A stretch of 61,584 nt of DNA from Bryobacterales bacterium. GTDB lineage: Bacteria; Acidobacteriota; Terriglobia; Bryobacterales; Bryobacteraceae. This document shows, one piece after another, positions 42,587 through 52,768 of this stretch; within the stretch, counting starts at the first letter, position 1; every line of letters starts with the position of its first letter. A program made the translations under genes and the position numbers. Under the pieces are notes generated by a model. The model was not told the DNA's origin, did not search any database, and was given only the letters and a program-made list of their open reading frames with translations. The DNA lies in assembly GCA_016789905.1 (NCBI GenBank), contig JAEUQC010000189.1, forward strand, positions 1-61,584. Direction: 5' to 3'.

Positions 42587-42852
42587 TGCGTCAGGACGCC
42601 GAGTTTTTCGACGACCGCGAAATGGACCTGATCTACATCGGCAAAAAACTTGCCGATGCCCAGGCCCTGGAAGAACTGCTCACCGAAGCCGGCTGGGACT
42701 ACTACGTTGAGCCCGACGAGTACAGCGGCGGCTTCCTCTTCAAGACCCAGCGCACGGGCGCATTTTTCTACGTCCTCATCGAAAAGGCTCCCGAAGCCCG
42801 CACCTTCATCGAACAACACGGCTACAAGCCACAACCCGCCCTACCGGCCTAG
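42586..42852 (+). CDS. Small hypothetical protein, 88 aa
   Basis: The ATG at 42586 shares a base with the previous stop (TAATG). The 88 residues (MRQDAEFFDDREMDLIYIGK, then LADAQALEELLTEAGWDYYVEPDEYSGGF, then LFKTQRTGAFFYVLIEKAPEARTFIEQHGY) have the pattern beta-alpha-beta-beta-alpha of a small ferredoxin-like or ACT-like domain. Cytoplasmic and acidic. Function unknown. The overlap with its neighbour suggests the two work together. The 3' end overlaps the convergent sulfatase by four bases. Confidence 0.7.
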   Translation: MRQDAEFFDDREMDLIYIGKKLADAQALEELLTEAGWDYYVEPDEYSGGFLFKTQRTGAFFYVLIEKAPEARTFIEQHGYKPQPALPA

Positions 42853-44081
42853 TGCCCCCACCATCCGGCCACCCGCCCCTCCAGCGCCCGCATCGTCGCC
42901 TCGTGTTCGGGCGCTTTAGACAGGTCCCGCCGCTCCGCCGGGTCCGTCCGCAAGTCATACAACTCCCGGTTCCCGCGCTCGTAGATGTTCAGCTTCCAGC
43001 GCCGCGTGCGAACCGTCCGGATCGGATTCACCCACTTCTGCTTCGCGTAATACTCCAGAAACACCGCGTCCCGCGAAATCGGTTTCGCCAAACTTGTGCC
43101 GTCAACAGCGCCAGGCCACTTCAGCCCAGCCAACTCTGCCAGCGTTGGCGCAATGTCCGCCTGCGTCACCAGGTCGTCGCGCCGGCCCGCCTTCATCCGC
43201 CCCGGTGCCCGAACGAGCAGCGGAATCCGCACCAGCGGTTCATACATAAACGGCCCCTTGAACGGCAACCCGTGCCCGCCCAACTGGTCGCCATGGTCGG
43301 CGGTATAAATCACGATCGTGTTCGACAAATCCCCCGCGGCCGCCAGCACCTCTCCCAATAGTGCGTCGGTCTTCTCGATCAGGTTCAAATAGTAGCTGCG
43401 GTACCGCAGCCAATGCTCGGCGTCGAAATCGGCCGTGATTTTCCCCTGGTCCTCCGCCACAAACTGCCGCTGCTCGCTCGGCTTCTCCCGTAAGTTCTCC
43501 AGTGTCGTCTCTGGAGCCCGCACACCAGGCCGGATCGCGGTCCGCGCCAACTCCTCCCGGACATGGTAGATATCATGCGGATTCAGCACGCTCACCCACG
43601 CCAGCCAAGGCCCCGCTTGCTCCCGAATCCACCCCGCCGCCGCGGCCGCCACTTGCTCGTCCTTGCCATCCGCCCGCGCCGAGAATCCATACTTGTCGAG
43701 ATTCTTCCCGCCCCCAGGGCTCAAGTGCCACTTCCCGAAGTATCCCGTCGCCCACCCGGCATCGCGGAACACCCGTCCTACGTTCGGCGTCTCCGGAGAG
43801 AGTGACGCGCCCAGCGAGCCCCCATCCACATTCGTTCGCACGCCCGTGTGATGGGGCTCCAGCCCCGTCAACAGGCTCGATCTCGCCGGCGAGCACTGCG
43901 GCGTATTGCAGAATGCATGGGTGAAGTGCGTCGCCCCGGCCGCCAATCGCTCGCGATGCGGCAGCCTCACCGGCCCAGGCAAAAGCGCGGACTCCTGGTC
44001 CGTCATAAACACCAGGATGTTCGGCCGCCGGTTCTTCTTCGCCAGCCCGCTGGCGGCAAGAAACCTCCGGCGCGTCAGCAT
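42849..44081 (-). CDS. Formylglycine-dependent sulfatase
   Basis: A 410-residue sulfatase. Leader MLTRRRFLAASGLA has a Tat-like RRRFL motif but little hydrophobic core. RRPNILVFMTDQES begins the metal-binding fold. Cys63 in CSPARSSLLTG is the C-x-P-x-R residue modified to formylglycine. YFGKWHLSPGG, NTIVIYTADHGDQLGGHGL and RTRRWKLNIYERGNRELYDL are typical. It lies directly downstream of the NHL/TIGR03437 gene, whose stop overlaps its start by one base, so they are co-transcribed. It differs clearly from the sulfatase at 19.4 kb and is not a recent duplicate. Confidence 0.9.
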   Translation of the reverse strand: MLTRRRFLAASGLAKKNRRPNILVFMTDQESALLPGPVRLPHRERLAAGATHFTHAFCNTPQCSPARSSLLTGLEPHHTGVRTNVDGGSLGASLSPETPNVGRVFRDAGWATGYFGKWHLSPGGGKNLDKYGFSARADGKDEQVAAAAAGWIREQAGPWLAWVSVLNPHDIYHVREELARTAIRPGVRAPETTLENLREKPSEQRQFVAEDQGKITADFDAEHWLRYRSYYLNLIEKTDALLGEVLAAAGDLSNTIVIYTADHGDQLGGHGLPFKGPFMYEPLVRIPLLVRAPGRMKAGRRDDLVTQADIAPTLAELAGLKWPGAVDGTSLAKPISRDAVFLEYYAKQKWVNPIRTVRTRRWKLNIYERGNRELYDLRTDPAERRDLSKAPEHEATMRALEGRVAGWWGH

Positions 44082-46798
44082 TACGGATTAACCGGATCGT
44101 TCGGATTCTTCAGCGCGAACGTCACCACATTCGACACATAAATATCCTGCGCGATCGTCACCTGCGTCTTCGAATTCGTCGGCAAATCCGAGTTCAGCTC
44201 CAAGTGAACCTCATAGATCCCAATCGCGCCCGGCTTCAGTGCCGAATACAGCACGTTCGCCGTCTTCCCGCCTGCCAGCGAACTTACAAACTCATTCGGC
44301 TCATTCAGCGGATCCCCGTCAAACGCGACACCCGTGCGAACCAGCGCTTGCGTGTCTGCATTCTTCAGCTTGCCCAGCCCCGTCGCCGTCACCACAATCG
44401 TCTCGCCCGGCAGCGCCGGATTGGCCTCGGTAATCAGCGCCCCCGCCGTATTGGCGCAGCACAGCGCCGGCGTCGTCGCCGTCATAATCACCTGTCCGCC
44501 TTCGTTCGTCTTAGCCGTGTAGGTCAATCCATTCCCGCTCGCGCCGGGCGCCTTCGCGCGCAGCCGTATGCGGGTAAAGATCCCAGCTGAGAATGCTTCC
44601 ACTTTCTCATCCGCATTCGCGTTAATCAGTGCGATCACTCCATCCCGGATCGTCGCCAGCGTATCCCCGGATTTCACCGTGTAGGCGTACTCCCGGTCTT
44701 CAATCACCACCGTCGCAATATCCCCGGCATTCGCTGTGCCGTCCACCGATACGGTTCCTGTGGCCCGGTCGGAGAAGTGCGTGATTATCCCCGGCCGCGG
44801 GTCCAATCCTTCCACCGCGAAGATCCCAGGGTTCTGCGGAATGATCGGCACAGCCACCGGCGATGTAGTCACAACGCTGTTCCCGCGCTCGATGCGCACG
44901 TAGGCGTTAGAACTCGTCGAATCGGCCACTTCCCAAGGAATCTGCGCATTAATCTGCGTCGGCGACACCATCAGCAGCGGCGCCTCAATCCCGTCAAAGT
45001 ACACCCGCACCCCGCCCAGCGTCCGCGGCAACTCTTTCGCATCAGCCGGAACAGACACCGTTGCCGGCGCCAGATTATCCCCAAACAATGTAATCAGCGT
45101 TCCCGCCGCCACCTGCGCCGCGTCCTGCCCGCCCACCAGCACCGCCCCGCTCGTCGTCAGCGAAATCGTCGATGTATCCGGCGTCTTCGATGTCGTGAAG
45201 TCAATCGCATTTCCATCCGCGCCGCCGGTCCGCGCCGTCAACAGCAGCGCGCGCAAATCGGTGATCACGCTTGCCGTCACGGTCCCATCCACATCGCCAT
45301 TAATCTTAGAGGCAAACTGCAACAGAATGTTCGCGTACGTGTCGTCCCGAATAAACTTGTAGGAATAGGTCCGCCCGGAAACGGTGATCGTTACTTCATC
45401 ACCCTCCTTGATCGTCCCGTCGAAAGTGATCGACCCCGTCGCGAACACATCGCGGCTCGCCAGATTGCGCACCGCCGTAAACGGCAGCGGCTGATCGTGC
45501 AGCGAAAACACCACAACCCGCCGGTTGTAGGTGTCGCTCACATACAGGTTCGTTCCGTCCCATGCCAGCGACATCGGCGTCCGCAGCAAATCAGCCGACG
45601 AACGGAACAGAGGAAACGCGCTGTCCGACGACCGGTTCGTGTCCCCGCTCGCCTGCCCCAGCACAACATCGGCCGCCTGGCCATTCTTCACCGGCAGCGT
45701 GTTATAAACCAGCACCCGGTCGTTCCCGCCATCGGCTACAAACAGCCGCCGCCCGTCGCTCAGCGCGAACCGCGGGAAATCCAGCGTCGCCAGACAGGTC
45801 CGCGGAAAGCCCTCTTTCCCATCTGACCCTATCCCGTTCGAAGCACATACCTTGGGGCTGTTGTTCGCGTTCGCCGACACAAAATCCGGCTGCCCCAGCA
45901 CCAGGTCCGCCGGCTGCGCGTTCCGGGTCGGGATCGAATTCCAAATCAATACCCGGTTCTGCCCCAGGTCGGCCACGTACATCCGCTGCCCGTCGCTGGT
46001 CACCGAAACCGGGTTCACCATGTTCTCCGCCTTCGGGTCAATCGTCGTCCGCGCCAGGTCCAGCTCAATCGCCGTGTTGAAATCCGGCTGCCCCAACACA
46101 ATATCGGCCGGCTGGAAATTCTGCGTCGGAATATTGTTCCAAATCAAAATCCGGCTATGCCCGCTGTCGGCCACAAACAGCCGCGTGCCCTGAATCCAAA
46201 CGCCCTGTGGCCCGCGCATCCGTTGCCCGGGAATTCCGCGCGGCGCCGCCGACGACGTGAAGTTCTCCTGGCCCAGCACAATATTCGCCGGCGTATTGTT
46301 GTTGCTCGGAATCGAGTTCCACAGCAGCACCCGGTTGTTATCCGTATCCGCCACCGCCAGCCGCACCCCGTCGGAGGCCACTGCCGTCGGGCTGCGCATA
46401 GCTGCCGCCGTCGGAACCTGCGGCAGCACGTTTTTGTCAAAATCCGCCTGCCCCAGCACGGTGCTCGCCGCGCCGCGGCACGCCGGGCAACGGCTCCCCT
46501 GCGGTATCGCCGCATTCACCGGCAGCGCAATCTGGTCCAGATTCCGGTAGATCAACACACGGTGGTTCAACGGCAGTGAACCTACCCGATTCGAGTCCGC
46601 CACAAACAGCATGTTGTTGGCAAACGCCAACCCGCCCACGCCGCCAAGCTGGTCAACTGTCGTCGCCGGCGCCTGCGCCGTAAATGTCTTCTGACCGATA
46701 ATCAGCCGGGCAGCCTGCCCGCTGTAAAATTCAGCCGAAGGAGCGATGGCCACACTGGCGACCCACAACACTAGGTACTTAACGCGGAGGTTCGTCAT
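44081..46798 (-). CDS. Large secreted NHL-propeller protein with TIGR03437 domain
   Basis: A 905-residue exported protein (MTNLRVKYLVLWVASVAIAPSAEF leader). Residues about 30-440 form an NHL beta-propeller with repeats of the type NRVLIWNSIP..NAQPADLVLGQPDF (at least five). Two homologous beta modules follow (GSITFDGTIKEGDEVTITVSGRTYSY and GTVSVDGTANAGDIATVVIEDREYAY, each with a helix and an L-A-x-G-x-x-GN ending). A TIGR03437-type domain is split around them (GTLITLFGDNLAPATVSVPADAKELPRTLGGVRVYFDGIEAPLLMVSPTQINAQIPWE). It is probably a surface or secreted binding protein. It precedes a sulfatase with one-base overlap. Confidence 0.8.
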   Translation of the reverse strand: MTNLRVKYLVLWVASVAIAPSAEFYSGQAARLIIGQKTFTAQAPATTVDQLGGVGGLAFANNMLFVADSNRVGSLPLNHRVLIYRNLDQIALPVNAAIPQGSRCPACRGAASTVLGQADFDKNVLPQVPTAAAMRSPTAVASDGVRLAVADTDNNRVLLWNSIPSNNNTPANIVLGQENFTSSAAPRGIPGQRMRGPQGVWIQGTRLFVADSGHSRILIWNNIPTQNFQPADIVLGQPDFNTAIELDLARTTIDPKAENMVNPVSVTSDGQRMYVADLGQNRVLIWNSIPTRNAQPADLVLGQPDFVSANANNSPKVCASNGIGSDGKEGFPRTCLATLDFPRFALSDGRRLFVADGGNDRVLVYNTLPVKNGQAADVVLGQASGDTNRSSDSAFPLFRSSADLLRTPMSLAWDGTNLYVSDTYNRRVVVFSLHDQPLPFTAVRNLASRDVFATGSITFDGTIKEGDEVTITVSGRTYSYKFIRDDTYANILLQFASKINGDVDGTVTASVITDLRALLLTARTGGADGNAIDFTTSKTPDTSTISLTTSGAVLVGGQDAAQVAAGTLITLFGDNLAPATVSVPADAKELPRTLGGVRVYFDGIEAPLLMVSPTQINAQIPWEVADSTSSNAYVRIERGNSVVTTSPVAVPIIPQNPGIFAVEGLDPRPGIITHFSDRATGTVSVDGTANAGDIATVVIEDREYAYTVKSGDTLATIRDGVIALINANADEKVEAFSAGIFTRIRLRAKAPGASGNGLTYTAKTNEGGQVIMTATTPALCCANTAGALITEANPALPGETIVVTATGLGKLKNADTQALVRTGVAFDGDPLNEPNEFVSSLAGGKTANVLYSALKPGAIGIYEVHLELNSDLPTNSKTQVTIAQDIYVSNVVTFALKNPNDPVNP

Positions 46799-46882
46799 TA
46801 CGCAAACTTTCAGTATACCAGCGACGCAGGCAATCCCTTACCGGGGTACAAATTCCCCTTACTTTTTAACAATGCATCCTCG

Positions 46883-47482
46883 TCACCGCGGCGTCACCGC
46901 CCCCCAAATTATCTGATACACCTCCACTTTCCCCTCGAAGTTCCGCCCCGCACGTATCGACACCCGCGTATTCGGCCGCAGCCGCTCTCGCTCGGAAACC
47001 ACGCCGTCTTCCAGATACCGCGTATCTCCCCGCAGCGCCACCGTCTTGTACCCATCCGTCCGCGTCCGCAACACCATCGTCTCTTCCGTCAACGCGCTCA
47101 CCGTCCCCGCCCACTGGTACTCCCCACGCGGATACATCGTCTCCGTCACACCCCGATACGTTATCCGCAGCCGCCCATTCTGTTTCTTCGCCAAATCAGC
47201 CAGCCGCACCGTCCTCACGTAGCACGGTGTCCCATCCGCCAGCCGCCGGTCCGCCACAATCTCCACCAGGTCCGTCGGCTGAAACGCCTTCAGCGGCACG
47301 CGCACCCGGCTCTGCTCAAACCATGTCCGGTGGTCATATGTGCACCGAAACTCCTTGTTCGCCACCGTCCGCAACAAAAAGCTCGCCGGCTGTATGTCGC
47401 TGATGTAGCCAGACGCAACACTTACCGCCACCTCTTCCCCACAAACCACCATCGGCAACAGCCAAATTGCTCGCAGGAACAT
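46883..47482 (-). CDS. Secreted protein with DUF5666-like beta domains, 199 aa
   Basis: ATG 47482 gives 199 residues starting MFLRAIWLLPMVVCGEEVAV (Sec leader). Two OB-like beta units are seen: VASGYISDIQPASFLLRTVANKEFRCTYDHRTWFEQ and WAGTVSALTEETMVLRTRTDGYKTVALRGDTRYLEDG, each ending in a basic strand with L-x-P-x-x-x-V (LKAFQPTDLVEIVA, LRPNTRVSIRAG). This repeated G-x-V-x-x-(8-12)-L-x-L pattern resembles DUF5666 proteins. The frame stays open upstream, but the leader starts here. It is divergent from the 357-aa gene with only 24 bp between the start codons. Function unknown. Confidence 0.65.
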   Translation of the reverse strand: MFLRAIWLLPMVVCGEEVAVSVASGYISDIQPASFLLRTVANKEFRCTYDHRTWFEQSRVRVPLKAFQPTDLVEIVADRRLADGTPCYVRTVRLADLAKKQNGRLRITYRGVTETMYPRGEYQWAGTVSALTEETMVLRTRTDGYKTVALRGDTRYLEDGVVSERERLRPNTRVSIRAGRNFEGKVEVYQIIWGAVTPR

Positions 47483-47506
47483 GTCCCATATTCTACTGCT
47501 GCTACA

Positions 47507-48580
47507 ATGTGCGTTTTGCCCCACTCTGCTCTCACCGATCAAACTTTACACGCCCTGGCGTGGTTCTCCCGCTCCGGCATCCAGGAGCCTTGCGGCGGCG
47601 TCTCCCGCTACCATCTCCTCGCCGAAGCCCGCAATCTGCCCCTGTCCACCGAAATCACCGGCTACGCCGTCAGCGCCCTCATCTGGGGCGGCGCCGTCAA
47701 CGACGCTCTCCGCGCCGCCGATTGGCTCACCGATTCCGCCTGGCAGCCCTCCATCCAGGCCATGCCCTTTGAACTCGCCGATCCGCTCCCGCCCGCCTAC
47801 TTCTTCGATTGCGGCATCATCGTCCGCGGCCTCCTCTCCGCCTTCCGCGCCACCGGAAATCACAAATACCTCCACACCGCCCGCGCCATCGGCCTCCACA
47901 TGGGCCGCGATTTCTGGTCCCCAGCCGGCGAACTCCACCCCATCCTCGATCTGCCTTCCAAAACGCCCTGGCCCTACGAAAAACGCTGGTCCCGCGAGCC
48001 CGGCTGCCTCCAACTCAAGTCCGCCCTCGCCTGGGCCGGCCTCGCCCCCTATTACCCCGGCGAGCCCTTCACCGCCTGGTTCGAAAAAGCCCTTCGCTAT
48101 TCCCTCGACACCCATCTCGATTTTCTCCCCGGCCACCCGGACGGCTGCAAAGTCATGGACCGCCTTCATGCCTATTCCTACTTCCTCGAAGCCCTCCTCG
48201 CCCGCCCCCACCGCCCCGAGGTCCGCCAGGCGCTCGAAACCGGCATCGCCCGCCTCGCCCACTATCTCCGCCACATCGGCCCACGCTTCGAACGCTCCGA
48301 CGTCTGCGCCCAACTCCTCCGCGTCCGTCTCCTTGCCGATTCCCTCGGCGCCGTCCCCCTCGATGTCTCCGCCGCCACTTACGAAGCCGCCCGCTGCCAA
48401 TCCCACCAGCGCTTCGGCGGCCCGCCCATCATCGATGGCGGGTACGGCTTCGGCACCCGCGACGGCGAAAACCTCCCCTTCATGAACCCCGTCTCCACCG
48501 CCTTCTGCATGCAAGCCATGCAATGGTGGAGCGACTGGCAACGCGGCCAATTCCACGGCCAACTCGCTGACCTCATCTAA
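47507..48580 (+). CDS. Hypothetical alpha/alpha-barrel protein at head of sugar cluster
   Basis: About 357 residues from ATG 47507; a TACAAT hexamer overlaps that ATG, so a leaderless start at TTG 47516 is also possible. No family was identified with certainty. Helical repeats with conserved aromatics (SRYHLLAEARNLPLSTEITGYAVSALIWGG, PAYFFDCGIIVRGLLSAFRATGN, CLQLKSALAWAGLAPYY, RLHAYSYFLEALLAR) suggest an alpha/alpha toroid as in glycan-processing enzymes. GYGFGTRDGENLPFMNPVSTAFCMQAMQWW near the end looks conserved. No signal peptide. It lies three bases before the glycosyltransferase gene, so a sugar-related role is likely. Confidence 0.65.
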   Translation: MCVLPHSALTDQTLHALAWFSRSGIQEPCGGVSRYHLLAEARNLPLSTEITGYAVSALIWGGAVNDALRAADWLTDSAWQPSIQAMPFELADPLPPAYFFDCGIIVRGLLSAFRATGNHKYLHTARAIGLHMGRDFWSPAGELHPILDLPSKTPWPYEKRWSREPGCLQLKSALAWAGLAPYYPGEPFTAWFEKALRYSLDTHLDFLPGHPDGCKVMDRLHAYSYFLEALLARPHRPEVRQALETGIARLAHYLRHIGPRFERSDVCAQLLRVRLLADSLGAVPLDVSAATYEAARCQSHQRFGGPPIIDGGYGFGTRDGENLPFMNPVSTAFCMQAMQWWSDWQRGQFHGQLADLI

Positions 48581-48583
48581 CCC

Positions 48584-51247
48584 GTGGCCGAGCCCATCAA
48601 ACTCGCCTTCGCCTCAGGGTCGGACGACCTTATCCCCACCCTCCTCGACAAAATGGGCGGTCTCTATCCGGACCTTCCGCTCCACGTCATCAGCGAGTTC
48701 CCGCCCCCGCCCCAATACCCCTGGATCCGCTGGTTTCCCGCCAAAACGCTTGCCGATAACACCGCCCGCATCGACGCCGCCGTCCAAGGCAAACAGGTCG
48801 TCCTGGCCGGCATCATCCTCCAGCCCCGCATGCCTTTCTGGTCCATGCGCTGGGCCGCCGCCCGCCGTTGGCCCTGGCAACTCATCGTCTTTAACGAGAA
48901 CCTCGATCACTTCATGCTGCGCCCCCGCAGCCTTCCTGTCATCGCCAGGCACTTCTACTGGCGCGCCAGGAACTTCGTCCGCTGGGAGACCCGCCCCGGC
49001 GGAACGCTTTATACCTTTCTCTGGCGCCTCGCCCATCCATGGGCCTTCCGCCGCCCCCTCGCCTATCGCCTCGCGCTCTGGAGCGGACGCCTGGCCCCTC
49101 GCCCCCCCGCCCCCCTCCTCGAACAGACGGAAACGCTGCAACAAGGCATCACCGTAGTCATCCCCTCCCGCAACGGCCGCCCCCTCCTCGCCCGCCTCCT
49201 CCAAAACATTAAATTGGTGCCAGGCACCTATTTTCCCGCCCAATGGATCGTCGTCGACAACGGCTCCACCGACGGCACCGCCGATTGGCTCCGCCGCGAA
49301 TACCCCCACATCGAAGTCGAACACAGCGAACACCCCCTCTCCTTCGCCGCCGCCGTCAACCGCGGCATTCGCAAGGCCCGCCACTCCCGCACCTGCCTGC
49401 TCAATAACGATATGGTGCTCGAACCCAACTTCTTCACCGAACTCGAAAAGCCGTTCCATTCCAACCCCGATCTCTTCGCCGCCACCGCCCAAATCTTCTT
49501 CCCCGAACACACCCGCCGCGAAGAGACCGGCAAGGCCATGTACCACCGCAACAATACCGGCCAGTTCCCGCTCTGGTGCGAAACGCCCCTCGATGGGGAA
49601 GACGGCACCTGGGTCCTCTACGGCTCCGGCGGCTGCACTCTTTACGACACCGCAAAACTCAAATCCCTCGGCGGCATCGGCGAACAGTACACCCCCGCCT
49701 ACGTCGAAGATCTCGACATCGGATGGCGCGCCTGGCGCCAGGGCTGGCCCACCGTCTTCGCCGCCAACGCCAAACTCCTCCACCTCCACCGTTCCACCAC
49801 CACCAGATACTTCACCCCTGAAGACCTCGCCAACGCCCTCGAACGCAACTACCTCCAATTCGCCGCCGGCTCCAATTCCCAACAAATCTGGCGCGAAGCC
49901 ATCGCTCGCGTCAACCTCCTCGCCGCCAAACAGGTCCCCGAAAAACCCGCCGAAAACGCCCTCAAATCGGCCTGGCTCGAACCCTTCCGCCAGCCCCAAG
50001 CCGCCTCCGGCGACGACTCTCCTCTCGCCCTCTGCTCCGGCGCCGTCGCCGTCTTCCCCTGCGCCCCCGCCGCCGGCAAACCCACCATCCTCATCGCCGC
50101 CCCGTACCTCCCCTTCCCCCTCTCCCACGGCGGCGCCGTCCGCATGTTCAACCTCATGCGCGAAGCCGCCCGCGAATTCAACCAAATCCTCCTCACCTTC
50201 GTCGACGAACTCGCCCCGCCCGCCCCTGAACTAAAAGCCATCTGCACCGAAATCATCCTCGTCCGCCGCGAAGGCTCGCATCTCCTCCCCTCCAGCCCCC
50301 GCCCCGACGTCGTCGAAGAACACGACCGCCCCGAATTCCGCGCCGCCCTCGCCGCCACTCTCCAAAAATGGCGCCCCCAAATCGTCCAGCTCGAATTCAC
50401 CCAAATGGGCCTTTACGCCCCCGCTTGCCGCCCCGCCAAAACCATCCTCGTCGAACACGACATCACGCTCGACCTCTACAATCAGCTCCTGCAGGATAAA
50501 GAGGACTACGACACCCGCCACCAATACGAAAAGTGGGTTCGTTTCGAAAACCAGGCCTGGCGCGATGTCGACGCCGTCGTCGCCATGTCCGCCAAAGACT
50601 GCCAAACCATTACCACTCCCAACGCCCACGCCATTCTCAACGGCGTCGATCTCTCCCGTTTCACCCCCTCCACCGTCGAGCCCGAACCCAATCGCATCTT
50701 ATTCATCGGCTCCTTCGCCCACCTCCCCAACGTCATGGCCCTCCACTTTTTCCTGAAAGACGCTTGGCCAATGATCCGCCACAAAGCCACCCTCCACGTC
50801 ATCGCCGGCCAGCGCCACGAATACTTCCTCGCCCGCTACCAGGACCGCGTCCAACTCGACCTCAACGACCCCAACATCCAACTCGACGGCTTCGTCTCCG
50901 ACGTTCGCCAGGCCTACTTCCAAGCCGCCATCATCATCGCCCCCCTCGTCGCCAGTGCCGGCACCAACATCAAAATCATGGAGGCCATGGCCATGCGCAA
51001 AGCCATCGTCTCCACTCCCGCCGGCATCAACGGTCTCACCCTCACCCACAATAAAGAACTCCTCATCGCCTCCACCGGCGCCGAAATCGCCCAAGCCATC
51101 GAACGCCTCATCGACAATCCCAGCGAGCGCAAAACCCTCGAAGCCGCCGCCCGCCTCGCCGCCGAACAAAATTACGGGTGGGACCAGATCGGCCTCACCC
51201 AGGCCGCCCTCTACCGTCGCTTGTTATCCACGGAAAAGATACACTGA
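48584..51247 (+). CDS. Bifunctional glycosyltransferase, GT2 plus GT4 domains
   Basis: An 887-residue cytoplasmic glycosyltransferase with a GTG start. Residues 1-180 are an unassigned alpha/beta region. A GT2 (GT-A) domain follows at about 188-430: ITVVIPSRNGRPLL, WIVVDNGSTDGTADWL, CLLNNDMVLEP, YVEDLDIGWRAWRQGW. After a linker, a GT4 (GT-B) domain occupies about 505-887: PTILIAAPYLPFPLSHGGAVRMFNL, ILVEHDITLDLYNQ, RILFIGSFAHLPNVMALHFF and VASAGTNIKIMEAMAMRKAIVSTPAGINGL with the E-x7-E-like site. Such fusions build polysaccharide or glycolipid chains. A REP-like palindrome lies inside the GT2 domain in frame. Upstream and downstream genes are 3 and 12 bases away. Confidence 0.88.
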   Translation: MAEPIKLAFASGSDDLIPTLLDKMGGLYPDLPLHVISEFPPPPQYPWIRWFPAKTLADNTARIDAAVQGKQVVLAGIILQPRMPFWSMRWAAARRWPWQLIVFNENLDHFMLRPRSLPVIARHFYWRARNFVRWETRPGGTLYTFLWRLAHPWAFRRPLAYRLALWSGRLAPRPPAPLLEQTETLQQGITVVIPSRNGRPLLARLLQNIKLVPGTYFPAQWIVVDNGSTDGTADWLRREYPHIEVEHSEHPLSFAAAVNRGIRKARHSRTCLLNNDMVLEPNFFTELEKPFHSNPDLFAATAQIFFPEHTRREETGKAMYHRNNTGQFPLWCETPLDGEDGTWVLYGSGGCTLYDTAKLKSLGGIGEQYTPAYVEDLDIGWRAWRQGWPTVFAANAKLLHLHRSTTTRYFTPEDLANALERNYLQFAAGSNSQQIWREAIARVNLLAAKQVPEKPAENALKSAWLEPFRQPQAASGDDSPLALCSGAVAVFPCAPAAGKPTILIAAPYLPFPLSHGGAVRMFNLMREAAREFNQILLTFVDELAPPAPELKAICTEIILVRREGSHLLPSSPRPDVVEEHDRPEFRAALAATLQKWRPQIVQLEFTQMGLYAPACRPAKTILVEHDITLDLYNQLLQDKEDYDTRHQYEKWVRFENQAWRDVDAVVAMSAKDCQTITTPNAHAILNGVDLSRFTPSTVEPEPNRILFIGSFAHLPNVMALHFFLKDAWPMIRHKATLHVIAGQRHEYFLARYQDRVQLDLNDPNIQLDGFVSDVRQAYFQAAIIIAPLVASAGTNIKIMEAMAMRKAIVSTPAGINGLTLTHNKELLIASTGAEIAQAIERLIDNPSERKTLEAAARLAAEQNYGWDQIGLTQAALYRRLLSTEKIH
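49211..49234 (+). repeat. REP-like palindrome inside the glycosyltransferase gene
   Basis: AAATTGGTGCCAGGCACCTA followed by TTTT has the same plan as the intergenic REP-like repeats: A-rich flank, GGTGCC-A-GGCACC palindrome (49216-49228), TA, T-run. It is read in frame as KLVPGTYF between the first GT2 helix and the strand WIVVDNGS, adding a short loop without breaking the gene. Confidence 0.65.
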
Positions 51248-51259
51248 AGGAGCAAATTT

Positions 51260-52762
<1,503 letters not shown>

Positions 52763-52768
52763 GCCCGC

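Noticed and set aside
48614..50185. Long minus-strand frame opposite the glycosyltransferase
   Set aside because: Glycine/glutamate-rich shadow of the strongly C-biased third codon positions; no start signals.
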